64,000 bases of DNA, from positions 24,521,760 through 24,585,759 of the forward strand of contig CM064495.1 of the NCBI GenBank assembly GCA_032716605.1, in the 5' to 3' direction. The notes beneath the pieces are model-generated. The model was given only the letters and a program-made list of their open reading frames with translations, searched no databases and was not told the origin of the DNA. The position numbers and the translations under genes were made by a program. Below are positions 41,600-51,949 of this stretch, piece by piece (the stretch's first letter is position 1; each line of letters begins with the position of its first letter). This DNA is from Paralithodes platypus (lineage: Eukaryota; Arthropoda; Malacostraca; Decapoda; Lithodidae).

Positions 41600-42420
41600 A
41601 AAGACGCTATAATGTAATACTAACAGTGTATATAAAAGACGCAAAAAGTGAATATAAAACAGTGTGTATATATATATAATTTACAAGTGCAAAGTACCGA
41701 ACAATATAAAACACTAAGTAAATTCTAAACTTATAAAACTGTGTGCAAATAATTATAAGAATACGAGACAATAAGTGCGTAAAACAATGTATATACACCT
41801 CATAATCTTAGGTAAAACAATGAACAAGTACAAATAATTCAATGAAAAGGAGAGATAGAGTGACCTTGAGTGAAAGTGACAGCCAGACAGAGAAAGAAAG
41901 AGGGAAGGGTGCTGTGGAATGTGGGTCACTCGGTCCGCTGTCTGGCCGTGTGTTCGTACGTGCATTTTGTTATTGTCCTGAGCAAAGATGGCCGCCCAAG
42001 ATGGCCGCCATCACCATGGCAACGGGGACGCTAACACTCGTGCGCACTTGTAATACTTGAATGAAGGGACTTATCACACTACAAATTCAGTTATATTGAC
42101 ATTATGTGATATACAAAGACATTCTATGAACTCTGAAGCGCACTTTATGTCCGAGAGGTGCAAAATAAGTCATGCTGCCTGGCGGCTGGCAACTGGCTGC
42201 TGGCGCGGGAGATTTGAAATGGCGCTAAGGCTCCTCTGAGGCTGGGGACCCCCACTACCTCCCAGGACCCCCAAATGGCCTAGGTAAGTACTTTTTTCAC
42301 ATTTCTTCATGTCTATCATTATTTTCTAACACATTCTGATATATTTATAAAAAAAAAAAAAAAATGGAAAATTGCCCGGGTTCTGGTGCGCAAAAATAAT
42401 AAAACCGGCCGGGGCTGTAC
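41600..42420 (+). other. piggyBac 3' non-coding region
   Basis: AT-rich sequence, a CG-rich patch with 'gatggccgcc' repeats at 41988-42010, an A-run at 42350-42364, then the right end. No coding frame of note. Confidence 0.5.
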
Positions 42421-42521
42421 GGGTTAAAGTCACCAGATATTCTGTCGACCAGCGATGCCAAATGTCTCGCGATAGTTTACGAATATATTTGTAGTGGGCC
42501 GATATCACTTCCTTACTTGTG

Positions 42522-43949
42522 TTAGTCTGGATCTTCCATAGTATCCTCATCATGTTCTTCAGGGAGATCCCGCAGTCTGTATCCACGTACCAGTACTGAG
42601 GGTGTGATTGGGGTAAGGTCGTCCAAATCACCAGAAGCATAATATAGAGGGCGATCATTTACTGTGGCTTCATTCTCCAAGAGTATGGTCTTGAGTTCCT
42701 CAATCGATATGAGAGCTCTACCCAACCCCTTCTTCCGACCCGCCTTCACGATTCCAATGGCTCTTTCCCATATGGCGCCGAACCAAGGTGCTCTGGCGGG
42801 AATAAAACGCCATTCGCATTTCACTTCCGCAAGGCAGGTCTGAATCTTGGGATTGTTGCTCACATCTTTGAGATAAGTAGATGCCCCTATGAATGTTTTT
42901 GCATTGTCTCTCAGCATGATACGTGGATATCCCTGTCTACTGCAGAATCTTCTGAAGGCATGGAGGAAGCTATCACAAGTGAGGTTGGTGACCAGTTCCA
43001 GGTGAATTGACCTGGTAACGGCACAGGTTAAAAGTATCATATACACCTTAAGATTGGGTGAATCTTTCACAGGGATTGCTCCACTGTAATCAACCCCGGT
43101 AACTTTGTAGGGGTCACCTGGGGTGGTTCGCAGGTTTGGTAAGGGAGGTATTCCTACGGGATCATAATGTGTTCCCTGTACCCGTCTACATTTTAAGCAT
43201 TTGCGTAGGACTTTCTTGACCACCTGCCTGATTCTAGGCACCCACCATCTTTGTCTGACATAGGTGACTATGTGTCCAACCCCATAATGGCAACAGAATC
43301 GGTGACACCTATCGATGATAAGATGGGTGAAGGGATGATTGGGGGGCAGTAGTATTGGATACTTACTTGCCTCAGAGAGTGCTGCCAATCGTAATCTGCC
43401 TCCGCAATATATCAAATCCCCCTTCAAGTGTAAGCCCAACTGGTTGATCAGGTTATTCCTGGACTTTGTTCCCTTAACCAATAATTTATATTCCTGCATA
43501 TATATTTCTTGTTGACAGAGCTTATGTAGTAGTTTATCTGCAATTCTGATCTCCTTCACATTGAGGTAAGCACTACCTGTGGGCGGTGTGCCTTTGCTTT
43601 TTGCTTTTACATTTTGTACAAATCGTATCACCCATGCTGTAACACGTTGTAGCTTCTCATAGCTGCTGAATTTATCCCAGTCCCATAACCGTGTGTCATC
43701 TTTAGGTACCGAGTCAATTACCGGTGCCACAATAGCAGTGTGTTGCTCATTCAAATCTATGTTCTCTGGCCATTCGTTAGGATTATTAAGCCAGCATGGG
43801 CCATTCCACCACAACGCAGAAGATTTGAGAAATTTAGCAGATACACCACGAGTAATGCAGTCACTTGGATTCTCTTTGGTAGACACAAACCGGAACTGTG
43901 CGGTTGGGAGCAGGGCATGAATCTCGTCGACACGGTTAGTGACGTACAC
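42522..43949 (-). pseudogene. BEL/Pao integrase and RNase H tail
   Basis: Zinc-binding HHCC region (DRCHRFCCHYGVGH, CLKCRR) and the catalytic triad GVDYSG, LRDNAKTF and WERAIGIVK. The reading extends in a shifted phase to about 42428 (KYIRKLSRDIWHRWSTEYL), where piggyBac interrupts it. It is in phase with the RNase H frame across one TAA near 43976. Confidence 0.8.
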
Positions 43950-43976
43950 TGGTAGCTTCTTTCGGCTATGTAACCA

Positions 43977-44330
43977 TTAAAGCGTAATTTGGCTGTCACT
44001 CAATATAACTGTCTCCGAGGTGTTTAGCAAATTTTTAAAAGTTTCCTCGATAAAGTGAACGAGTCTAGCAACCAACAGAACTGCAGTTAGCTCTAATTTT
44101 GGGATGGAAAGGGATTTGATCGGGGCGACCTTCGCCTTCGCCATGACTAGACGGCTGCCACTTGTGTCAACCAAGTAAATGACGGTGCCGTACGCGACCT
44201 TGCTAGCGTCTGAGAAGGCATGAATGGAAACAGGATGATCTAAGACAACTCTCTGAGGAAAATTAAAACCCTTACAGAGACGAAGATCTGAAATAATGTC
44301 TTCCCATTCCTGAACCAGATCGCCAGTCAA
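43977..44330 (-). pseudogene. BEL/Pao RNase H region
   Basis: HAFSDASKVAYGTV, PKLELTAVLLVAR and ILSDSQITL are the RNase H-like residues of BEL/Pao Pol. The frame is bounded by in-frame stops on both sides; the 5' stop (TAG, 44355-44357) separates it from the RT frame in the same phase. Confidence 0.75.
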
Positions 44331-44357
44331 AACCTCATCCCAACCTAATTTTATCCT

Positions 44358-44888
44358 CTATAATTGCTGAAGGAATAATCTTGATTTGATTGACACCGGG
44401 AGAACTATCCCCAATGGGTCAAAAAGTTTAGCCGTCATACTCAAGCAAATCCGCTTTGTAATCTGTGAATACTGTGTGTACTGAATGCTGAATGAGAGGG
44501 TATCTGTGTCCGTCTCCCAAAGCAACCCTAGCACCCTCACATGTTCCTGCTGTACAGCCGCCACTCCATCACGTTGCAGTACAGTCCGCAAAACAGAACT
44601 ATTTGTCGCCCATTCACGCAAATGTAGATGGGCATCATTCATTATTTCCCGGACCACACCATAGGTATTAATCAGGAGATCTTCATCATTACCTGTACCC
44701 AGTATATTGTTGATGTATAGCCCTGACCGAATCTGCTGAATAACCTGTGGATCTGCACTGACATTTGACAAGTTATTTAAAATGGTGGTGTTTAAAAGAA
44801 ATTGGGAACATGTAGCGCCAAATAATACCGCCCGGAATCTGTAACAAATGAGGGGGGAATCTAGCTGCCGTGGAAAAATTTTGCCCAC
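44358..44888 (-). pseudogene. BEL/Pao reverse transcriptase, C-terminal part, altered active site
   Basis: LICYRFRAVLFGATCSQFLL is the block ahead of the catalytic loop. The loop reads LYINNILG, where BEL/Pao proteins normally have Tyr-Val/Ile-Asp-Asn. The catalytic Asp is therefore Asn at residue 60 of this frame. The frame begins in another phase from the preceding RT piece. Confidence 0.72.
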
Positions 44889-45067
44889 ATAAACCGAGTA
44901 CAGTCTTGGTCATCCTCATGGAGTTTTAACATCAGAAATGCCTTCTCGATATCAGACACCCAGGCATATTTATCGAGTCTAAACCGGAGTAAAACCTGCG
45001 CTAAGTCTGGTACCAGTGAAGGTCCAGTATGCAAGCAGTCATTAAGACTAGGCTGACGATCACTCAC
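44861..45067 (-). pseudogene. BEL/Pao reverse transcriptase, fingers/palm fragment
   Basis: PSLNDCLHTGPSLVPDL and SDIEKAFLMLKLHEDDQD with the first catalytic Asp. Everything that should precede it (aspartic protease and the start of RT) is absent: the Gag zinc knuckle lies only about 100 nt upstream. Confidence 0.75.
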
Positions 45068-45086
45068 CTTGGCTGAACACTTTGTC

Positions 45087-45392
45087 TCACTTTGTATTGT
45101 TGGCTGTCAGGATCGTAGGTAACGGTATCCTCATATGACGATAGTGCTTTACGTTCAACTTGTGACGGGCTCTTTTTACTTCAAGAGGCCCTGTTTTATA
45201 CTTCAAACACTTATACCACAAATGATTGGTGCCACTACACAAGACACAGTTAAATTTCCTGTTTTCACTCTGGGCGGTAAATGTTGCAGTAGCCATTGGT
45301 GTACCTCCAACTTTGTCTTGACCTGCCAAATTGTACACTTCAGCTTGGAAGCAATGGGTAAATTTCTTATAGTCCAGGCTCAAGTCTCCCAT
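45087..45392 (-). pseudogene. BEL/Pao Gag C-terminal zinc knuckle region
   Basis: FNCVLCSGTNHLWYKCLKY fits the C-x2-C-x4-H-x4-C knuckle of BEL/Pao Gag. It ends at 45087; no protease Asp-Ser/Thr-Gly follows. Confidence 0.68.
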
Positions 45393-45551
45393 TTCCCGTT
45401 TTATAGTCTCCTTTAGTGGTGATGGTAATTTGTTGACAAGTCACCACACAAAATTCCTCCAAACAAATGCCATGGCTAATGATTGACCTCATCACACTCT
45501 CTGTATTTGCATAGAAGTTCTTTAGATCAGCGGTTTAGTATTTGGGTGAAG

Positions 45552-46151
45552 CTAGTTGATTAAATTGCGTAACATAAGCTGCCTTGATGCGATCTGGACG
45601 CCCATATGTTTCTTGCAGGAGCTCCACTGCTGACTTGCGCTCTCGACAATAAATCCTTCGACTAACTTATGCGCATCACCCAAAAGCTGACCTTTAAGAT
45701 AGGTGAATCGTTGTATATCTGTGAGATCTGGATTGTCATGTATGGTACACTTAAACATTTCCCAAAACCCTGACCACAATGTTGCATCACCCTCAAATTT
45801 TGGAAGAGTTAGATGTGGTAATTTGACTGTTGACTTCTTCGGCTCGGGTCGAGACGACTCCTTCTTGACCTCCGGAACTAAGATTCCCCTTAGTGTGGCG
45901 AAAAAAACTTGTATGCCCTCCAAATACAGGGTATCCTCTCTCAATTCCTTGAAATATTCGGCGTCTGTCTCGTAAACGTCGGCCAGGTCCTCCTGTGTGA
46001 CCTCATACTTGTCAATTTGTTTTTGAATACTGAGCAATCTGGCCTCCACTTCCACCCTAGACGCCGAGTCAAGGAATTCATCGATCTCTGAGGTCAAGAC
46101 CGTCAATGAGCCCTTAAGCCCAGCCCGACGCCATTGTAAACTTGCAGCCAT
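45552..46151 (-). pseudogene. BEL/Pao Gag N-terminal region, 199 codons
   Basis: Starts MAASLQWRRAGLKGSLT. A coiled helical region (EVEARLLSIQKQIDKYEVTQ) is followed by KLPHLTLPKFEGDATLWSGF and QRFTYLKGQLLGDA, the most conserved Gag stretch of the family. It ends in frameshifted sequence before the knuckle. Confidence 0.75.
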
Positions 46152-46159
46152 GATGTTAT

Positions 46160-46898
46160 GAGAAAGAAATTTAGTGATATCAAATTAAACTATAAATGCT
46201 AGTCCGAATAAGTTGCAGACAATAATATTCCGTTAAATTAAATCGCGAGCTGAAAATAAAACACCCTCACGAAATGTGGAATAAGAATTTGCCCAAAAAT
46301 GTAGACTAGCAGTCTGGAGCCTTTCAATTTAACTCATTAAGTAATAGTTTTGATTTTAGATTAAGAAATTTTAGGATCAATTCCAAAAGAATTTAAGAAG
46401 AGCCGGGAGGGAAATTAAAGTACAATAGGCCGAAAGTCTTTATATGTAAAAAAAGGTACCGATATTAATTTATAATCGATTTAAGATTCTATGATTTTAA
46501 GAGAGAGAGAGCCAGGATTAAAATTAGATTAGAAATTAAGTAGGCTAAAACTCAATGGGCACCGAAATTTTAATTATTATTGTGGAAATTATACACAAGG
46601 AAAAAAATAGTCACAAAGAAAATTTGAGTTGGTTCAACCCACACTCAACCTATCAACTATCATATTAACCTTGCCTACAGGGCATACGACGAGAGTAATT
46701 TTAGAAAAGATATGCGATCGAATAACGTTAAATTTTGAAGAAGTTATTTTACAGTATAATTTGATCTAGATTAAATAACTTTAAATTATGAAAAAGTTAT
46801 TTTACAGTACAATATGTATAATTTAATCTAATGCCAATTAATTGTGATGATATATGTTAGGCCTAAATGAGTATTAAACAAAAATAGTTAAGCCCGAA
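46160..46898 (-). other. BEL/Pao non-coding leader between the SGNH frame and Gag
   Basis: AT-rich, no frame over 60 codons, with a GA-repeat at 46500-46510. Probably untranslated leader of the retrotransposon. Confidence 0.45.
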
Positions 46899-47233
46899 AA
46901 GTGCATACCACTTCCTTTACGTAGGGCACGTGGTACCCGTCTTGCAACTCAATCCCACCCCTACTCTGTGCAACTCTCCAACCCAAGAGTGAAACGTTAC
47001 TCTCAAACTTTCTTCTACTCAACATCTGAGCTCTGGAACTCTCTCCCAGAATCAGTCTTTCCCTCTTCCTATGACTTAAATTGCTTCAAACTCCGTGTGT
47101 CCAGGCATTTTGGCTCGAACGTCCCTTGATTTTGGCCCTGTCACTCTTTCAACTATGGGGGAGGCACTCGCTATAGGCAGTTATGCCTTTTGCCTCCCTC
47201 AATCACATAGAAAAAAAAAAAAAAAAAAAAAAA
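46899..47233 (+). mobile_element. LINE family A 3' end
   Basis: About 305 bp nearly identical to the inverse of 8990-9305, including the C-terminal codons and 3' end, followed by a 27-base A run (47208-47233). Severely 5'-truncated. The close match to the 9-kb copy suggests recent activity of this family. Confidence 0.88.
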
Positions 47234-47291
47234 TATACTGGTTAGATTAAACATGTTTTATTGAGTACTGTACTGACTTTGAAGAAGTTTA

Positions 47292-47900
47292 TTACTCTAG
47301 ACTGTATTGATTTTGGTCATCTACTCTATTTTCAAGATGGGCAAACATCTCGTCGTACGCCCTGTCTAAGAGCGCAGCCTCGTCTTGGCCAAAGAACTGG
47401 TGACATGTGGCCAGGATTTCGGAGAACAAACGGTCCGACGCTTCAGGTGTTAAGTGGACTCCGTCGGGACCGAAGTCAGCCTCGGAGGTGTTCATGGATG
47501 AATACCGCTCCCGGGTAAAGGAGATGTGGCGCTTCAACCAGCGGTTAACCGCGTTTCTTATGCGGTTGAACTCCGCAGCCGAGATCCCTCGTGGAGCTTG
47601 CCTCTTTTCCACCCCGATCACCCGGACTTCGCCACCCCTGCGACGCACCACCTCCTCAGCCAGTATCTCGATCCCTTCTGCTACCTCCTTTGGACTGACC
47701 TCGCTTGAGATATCATTCCCTCCGATCACCAAGAAGGTCAAGTCGGGTTTTAGTGCCAGAAATTGACCCCGGGCGCTTGAGTTCCTCAAGGTGCTGACAC
47801 GGGCACCTGGGGCGGCCAGAGGAGTGACAAAAAAGAAAGGCCTGTACACGGGGCGGTCAACATAGATATCGCGCACGTAGGATTGGCCCAAAATCGCCAC
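47292..47900 (-). CDS. SGNH-hydrolase-like protein, main part
   Basis: 202 codons with FLVIGGNDISSEV (block III, Gly-Asn-Asp) and FGPDGVHLTPEASDRL (block V, Asp-x-x-His). The start AILGQSYVRDIYV corresponds to block I, whose Ser is the nucleophile. These are lipase/acetylesterase-type folds. The reading was once longer: beyond a TTAA element at 47909-48387 the same phase continues (RPVYPGLI...) to an ATG at 48483-48485, about 115 nt from the LTR. This gives a protein near 236 residues. Its position between 5' LTR and Gag suggests an accessory frame of the retrotransposon, which is inference; it could also be remains of a separate insertion. Confidence 0.65.
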   Translation of the reverse strand: MAILGQSYVRDIYVDRPVYRPFFFVTPLAAPGARVSTLRNSSARGQFLALKPDLTFLVIGGNDISSEVSPKEVAEGIEILAEEVVRRRGGEVRVIGVEKRQAPRGISAAEFNRIRNAVNRWLKRHISFTRERYSSMNTSEADFGPDGVHLTPEASDRLFSEILATCHQFFGQDEAALLDRAYDEMFAHLENRVDDQNQYSLE

Positions 47901-47908
47901 CTTCTTAA

Positions 47909-48387
47909 CCCTTTATTAGCAGTGCGCAACTTATGTCATGTGAAAGAAATTTGGACTAAGTGGCGGTTCACAACTTGTGTTGTGTGCCATTTTCAGCACG
48001 TAATGTTACTGAGAGAGAGAGATAAGTGGTGGCAGGAGAGTAGCAAGCGTATGACTGCTCCAGACCACCGCGGCGGACCTACTGACATGAATCCCACCCT
48101 CCCCCACCCTCACGCACTCGCTACACAGGGAATTATGTAGGGAAACTACCTAATTACATGGTTTTTGCACTCGTGTTGCGCGATCATTGCAAGAAAACTA
48201 GCAGTCGTACAAGGATGGTTGGGGTGTCATTGGAAAGCTCTGTTTATGCCCTTTCAGGGATAGATACTTGTTTTACGCTCTGGGTCTTATTTAGGCATGA
48301 AAATGATCACGTAAACAACCCTATTTAGGGTAAAAACACCCCGCTGGGCGGTACATATAAATTACCGCCTAGGCCGCTCGTTAGGTG
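47909..48387. mobile_element. 479-bp TTAA-flanked miniature element
   Basis: TTAA at 47905-47908 and 48388-48391. The left end CCCTTTATTAGCAGTGCGCAAC has paired palindrome-like stretches nearby (CACAACTTGTGTTGTG near 47972). The right end in inverse begins CACCTAACGAGCGG. No coding capacity. It restores the SGNH frame when removed. Confidence 0.72.
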
Positions 48388-48391
48388 TTAA

Positions 48392-48485
48392 TAAGCCCCG
48401 GATACACAGGCCTATCTACTACCGCCGGAAAATCCTCGCCAACCCCGCCACCTGCAGCTCCACGAGGCCAAAAGCCCTGGGCCAT
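48392..48485 (-). pseudogene. SGNH-hydrolase-like protein, N-terminal part cut off by a TTAA element
   Basis: Thirty-one codons from MAQGFWPRG to PVYPGLI, ending at the TTAA (48388-48391). In phase with 47292-47900 when one TTAA and the insert are removed. An in-frame TGA lies just upstream of the ATG, which supports this start. Confidence 0.6.
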
Positions 48486-48599
48486 GAGGTACGGTCAAAG
48501 TCTCACCACCGAAAAGCACCCACTAAGGACTAGGCCACCACTAACCGCCGAAAAATCACACAAAAATTGGGGGCAAACTACCGAAAGGTCGAAGGACCA

Positions 48600-49327
48600 A
48601 TTATGTGGTTAATTTAGATTGAGTGAACTGTATAATGAATAATTTAGTTAACGCACATAGAATAAATTTGTATCTTATATGATGAACTCAGATGGTGATA
48701 GCAAAGATGGCGGAAGATAGGCTAGGTGAACTCGAGTTGGTTAGTGTGATAAGGAAGGCTAATGGAAAGAGGCTAGAATAGGCTAAGATAGATATTTACG
48801 TTAGGGTTTCATGATAGCTAAGTAAGATGATGATGATGTGACTATGAAAATGAGATGGAAGTGAAGCGAAAACACCTAAAGATGAGACAAAATGAAGAAT
48901 AGGCTTAGCGTGTGTCGGGAACGGAGGTTGGATGGAGAGTGAGCCCGAGAGAGTCGTCTTATACCGCATTTTCCTTTACCATCACTATCTCCGATAGACT
49001 GGAAATGGTGTCGTATTTCACACCCAAATGCCATAAAAGGGTGTCCAATATCAAGCCAACTCAACCCTGCTCCTCCCCAGGCTTGAAGAAGTGAACAACT
49101 GGGTTAAAGTCAAGCCGATTCGGGCTTTAAGTATACATCTGTAAGCAAGTCATCATATTTCATTGGCGAGTGTTAAAAAATTCTATCTATCTAAATGTAG
49201 TCTTAAATTAGCCCAAACATACGCCAAAGTAAAGATATTCACGATCATTCGAAATTGGGTTTTTGTGTATTTCCTCTTTAACAGGTTCACCAAACCCAAA
49301 TATACGAAGCGAAGCGTTTGTTGACGT

Positions 49328-49371
<44 letters not shown>

Positions 49372-50364
49372 TGCGTTCGCTTATACGATGCCAGGAGAGG
49401 AATGCTTCTTTATTAAACCCTCTAAGTAGCATATTATGTGAATGTTTCTTAAACTAATGGAACTGAAATTGTCTACATCGACTTCCAAACCGATCTGATG
49501 ATCTCTGAACTTTGAAATAATTGTAATAGTTTCGAAATCTGACCTTGATCATTATAACGGAATGAAGGTTCTTGGTACGATGTTGCCAATGTAGCTGCTA
49601 CCGCTAGATCCAGCGAATCACTTCCATCACTTCCATCTAGCGACATCAAGATGTGATGAATTCTAGCGATATTCAAGTTAGTTTCCCTATTTTAAGGAAT
49701 TGGAGAGATGTTTCGATTGTTAAAGATTATTCTAGATACTTCAACATATTTTTTCTAGTGACATACAAGTTTTTAGTGTCTGGTGACTATCTAGCGATTT
49801 GTCAATGCTATTCTATCATACATTTGTGATTTAGTTTATCTTGCATTTTTGTCTAAATTTGCCCTATTTCTCCAGAAGACTTCCTACATGGTATAATGTA
49901 TTGTTCTAGTGATAATTAAATATTATATAGGGCTATTTTAAGTTGGCTGATGAATATGAAGCAGTAATATGCTGGACGAAGAGAACACTGTGTGTAAACA
50001 TGTCTCGGATATCACTGATAATTTTTGGCATTTACTGCCAAAAGCCCAATGGCTTATCAGTGGTGGTAACACAAAATGCAGCTTTAGAGTCTCTCGTGAC
50101 TGTCCGCGCATGCGCATAGCGTATGGAAAATGTATCCCATCCTAATACAATGAGATAAATAGGAACAATAATAATAAGTAATACATTAATATATGGGAAT
50201 TATAATCCTACAATACTTTCCCATATTCAACTACAGAATAACATGTTCTTCCCAAAATTATGGAACGTTCGACATAAGGTTACGGAAGCGTTCAACTTAA
50301 GACATCAACCCAGATTACGTAGCATCGACTGTTCATACTAGATAGAGTATACTGAGTATGGACA
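48600..50364 (-). repeat. 5' LTR of the BEL/Pao element with a 1.1-kb insert
   Basis: 48600-48961 and 50087-50364 together match the 3' LTR. The intervening 48962-50083 is a separate element. The minus-strand bases next to the LTR (TGGTCCTTCGACC, 48599-48587) are a candidate primer binding site because they begin TGG. Confidence 0.83.
48962..50083. mobile_element. 1.1-kb terminal-inverted-repeat element in the 5' LTR, unclassified
   Basis: Flanked by TTA at 48959-48961 and 50084-50086. The intact target is seen in the other LTR at about 37929. Ends are inverted: GCATTTTCCTTTACCATCACT against GCATTTTGTGTTACCACCACT, after four unmatched bases. A 41-base A-run lies at 49332-49369. No transposase is recognised. 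A 3-bp TTA duplication occurs in PIF/Harbinger and some other superfamilies; I cannot decide. Confidence 0.72.
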
Positions 50365-50414
50365 CCTACTGAAATAATTGATTTATTCATTATTATTATT
50401 TTATTTTGTTTACG

Positions 50415-50650
50415 TTTTCTCCCTAGACCTCTATTAAGAAGAAAATACCCCCGAAAACCCCCTTCGAGATAAATGTGTGCATTTTTCTGTAAAAAATGCC
50501 CCAGTTCCTTCTAAATTGAAGGCTCGGTGTCACTCGCCAGCAAAAAATCGACACTTAAGGGCACGAAAGGTTATATAATTGACGACAAAGAAATGTGGTG
50601 AAATGTCTTAAAATATCCAAATTAATGGCGCGAACGTCTTAAAATCTGCA
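50415..50650 (-). repeat. dispersed repeat R1, copy 2
   Basis: In inverse it shows the R1 motif series (ttaagacgttcgcgccatt, ttaagacatttcaccacattt, cctttcgtgcccttaagtgtcgatttttt, then tggcgagtgac). Similar in order and spacing to the other five copies. Confidence 0.65.
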
Positions 50651-50854
50651 ATAATGTGGTGTTCCTGGAGTAGTGTTCGGCCCTCACAGCCTGGTTGTTC
50701 CTGACACACACCTATGGCAGTATATTGACCTGTAACAGACGTAGGTCACCGTCACGATGCTCACCCGTAACAGGAGGGAAAACCGGTTCACAACAACAAA
50801 ATACCCCTTAAAAAGTTGCCAGTTGATTTGCAAATAAATACAAAAATAATAATA

Positions 50855-50920
50855 AAAACAAAAAATAATAATAATAATAATATTAATAATATTAATAATA
50901 ATAATAAATAAACATAAAAT
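50855..50920 (+). repeat. (AAT)n microsatellite
   Basis: Imperfect AAT/ATT trinucleotide run of about 65 bp. Confidence 0.85.
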
Positions 50921-50929
50921 TGTTATGCT

Positions 50930-51945
50930 CTGATTTTATTCAGGATTAACGATTGATACAGGTGAGTTCTACTATACTGGGACTTCCGAGTTCATATAAG
51001 TACATACAATAAAAGGTAACAGAAAATATATATATCGCAAAATATGGTTTAGGAAATACAGATTTATATCTTACACTAATACACAAAATAGTATGAAAGT
51101 AATTTAGTAAACACAACCAGTGAATAGTCCATAAACTATTTACTATCTCCGAGCAATATCGCGGATCTGGATAGAGTGCAGGTATTCTGCACAGCTTCAC
51201 TATATCCCGTTTATCTAGAATATTTAAACACTTCTGAACATCGAGGGTGATCACTGATAATAACTTCCGCTATAATGAATCCCTATATTTGAGAAAGATT
51301 TGACTTGCGAGCTTACAGGGAAAAATTATTATTTTAGTACTATACGTATCTTTGTTGTTGTCTACCATGCGCACTGGTATGAGAGCGAGTTCAAGGTCAA
51401 CTGAACTTGGGCTTTGTATTTATATTTTTTCTATAGAAAACGGTAAGAGTCGATGGTGGACTCTAAAATATTTTCATTTGGTTTGGAAAAATGGCAGAGT
51501 CGCTTACCTTCCAAAATAGGCGTAAATGGAATAAATTCGGAATTCACTTTTTAGGGGTGGAAACACTTCTACAGGGCTTACACTGTGGGTAAAAGTAATC
51601 CTTTTCTTTTACTTCTGATTATTAACACTTTGAAAGATTTATGAACTTTTGGGACACTTAGTGGGACTCTGTTTATTTTCTCGGAAACTTGGGTTTTCAG
51701 ACAGAGTCGCTTAGGGGACTCTGTTTATTCATGCTCACTAGGTAGATTACGGTTTTAGTAACTTTTTACTCTTTCCTAGATTCTCGGCTTAGATGTCTTC
51801 TCTTGACTACTTTCGGATGATGCTTCTGGTGGTGGCTGGCTCTATTCTTCTGCCTCTCTGTGGGCCGTCCAGGTGGGCCGGCTGTGTGAAGATAGTTACA
51901 GATGGGTTGATGGGCTTGAGATCTTGAGTATGGCTCCGTAACATA
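50930..51945. other. non-coding DNA, nothing recognised
   Basis: AT-rich sequence without a frame of interest. Two copies of 'gggactctgtttatt' at 51661-51676 and 51718-51732 hint at local duplication. Confidence 0.45.
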
Positions 51946-51949
51946 TAGT

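Larger units (their letters stand above)
38662..42423 (+). mobile_element. piggyBac transposon
   Basis: TTAA at 38658-38661 and 42424-42427. Inverted ends CCCGTGGAGCCCC and, in inverse, CCCGTACAGCCCC. It encodes a DDD transposase on the plus strand. Joining the host sequence across one TTAA restores the BEL/Pao integrase reading phase on the minus strand, which confirms both limits. Confidence 0.9.
37571..50364 (-). mobile_element. BEL/Pao LTR retrotransposon, nested and defective
   Basis: Two direct repeats (37571-38235 and 48600-50364) enclose minus-strand Gag, RT, RNase H and integrase pieces of BEL/Pao type. Four other elements are lodged in it: piggyBac (38662-42423), a LINE 3' end (46899-47233), a TTAA element (47909-48387) and a 1.1-kb element in the 5' LTR (48962-50083). 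Without them it would be about 7 kb. The flanks read ATCTA and CCTAC, so no clear target duplication is left. Confidence 0.82.

Noticed and set aside
45040..45075. Splice donor (AAGGTGAGT) explaining the missing protease of the BEL/Pao element
   Set aside because: The motif lies within coding sequence that reads through in phase (SAKVSDRQPSL); deletion is simpler.
49473..49676. 67-codon minus frame in the 1.1-kb LTR insert
   Set aside because: Short, no recognised domain, and not enough to call a gene.
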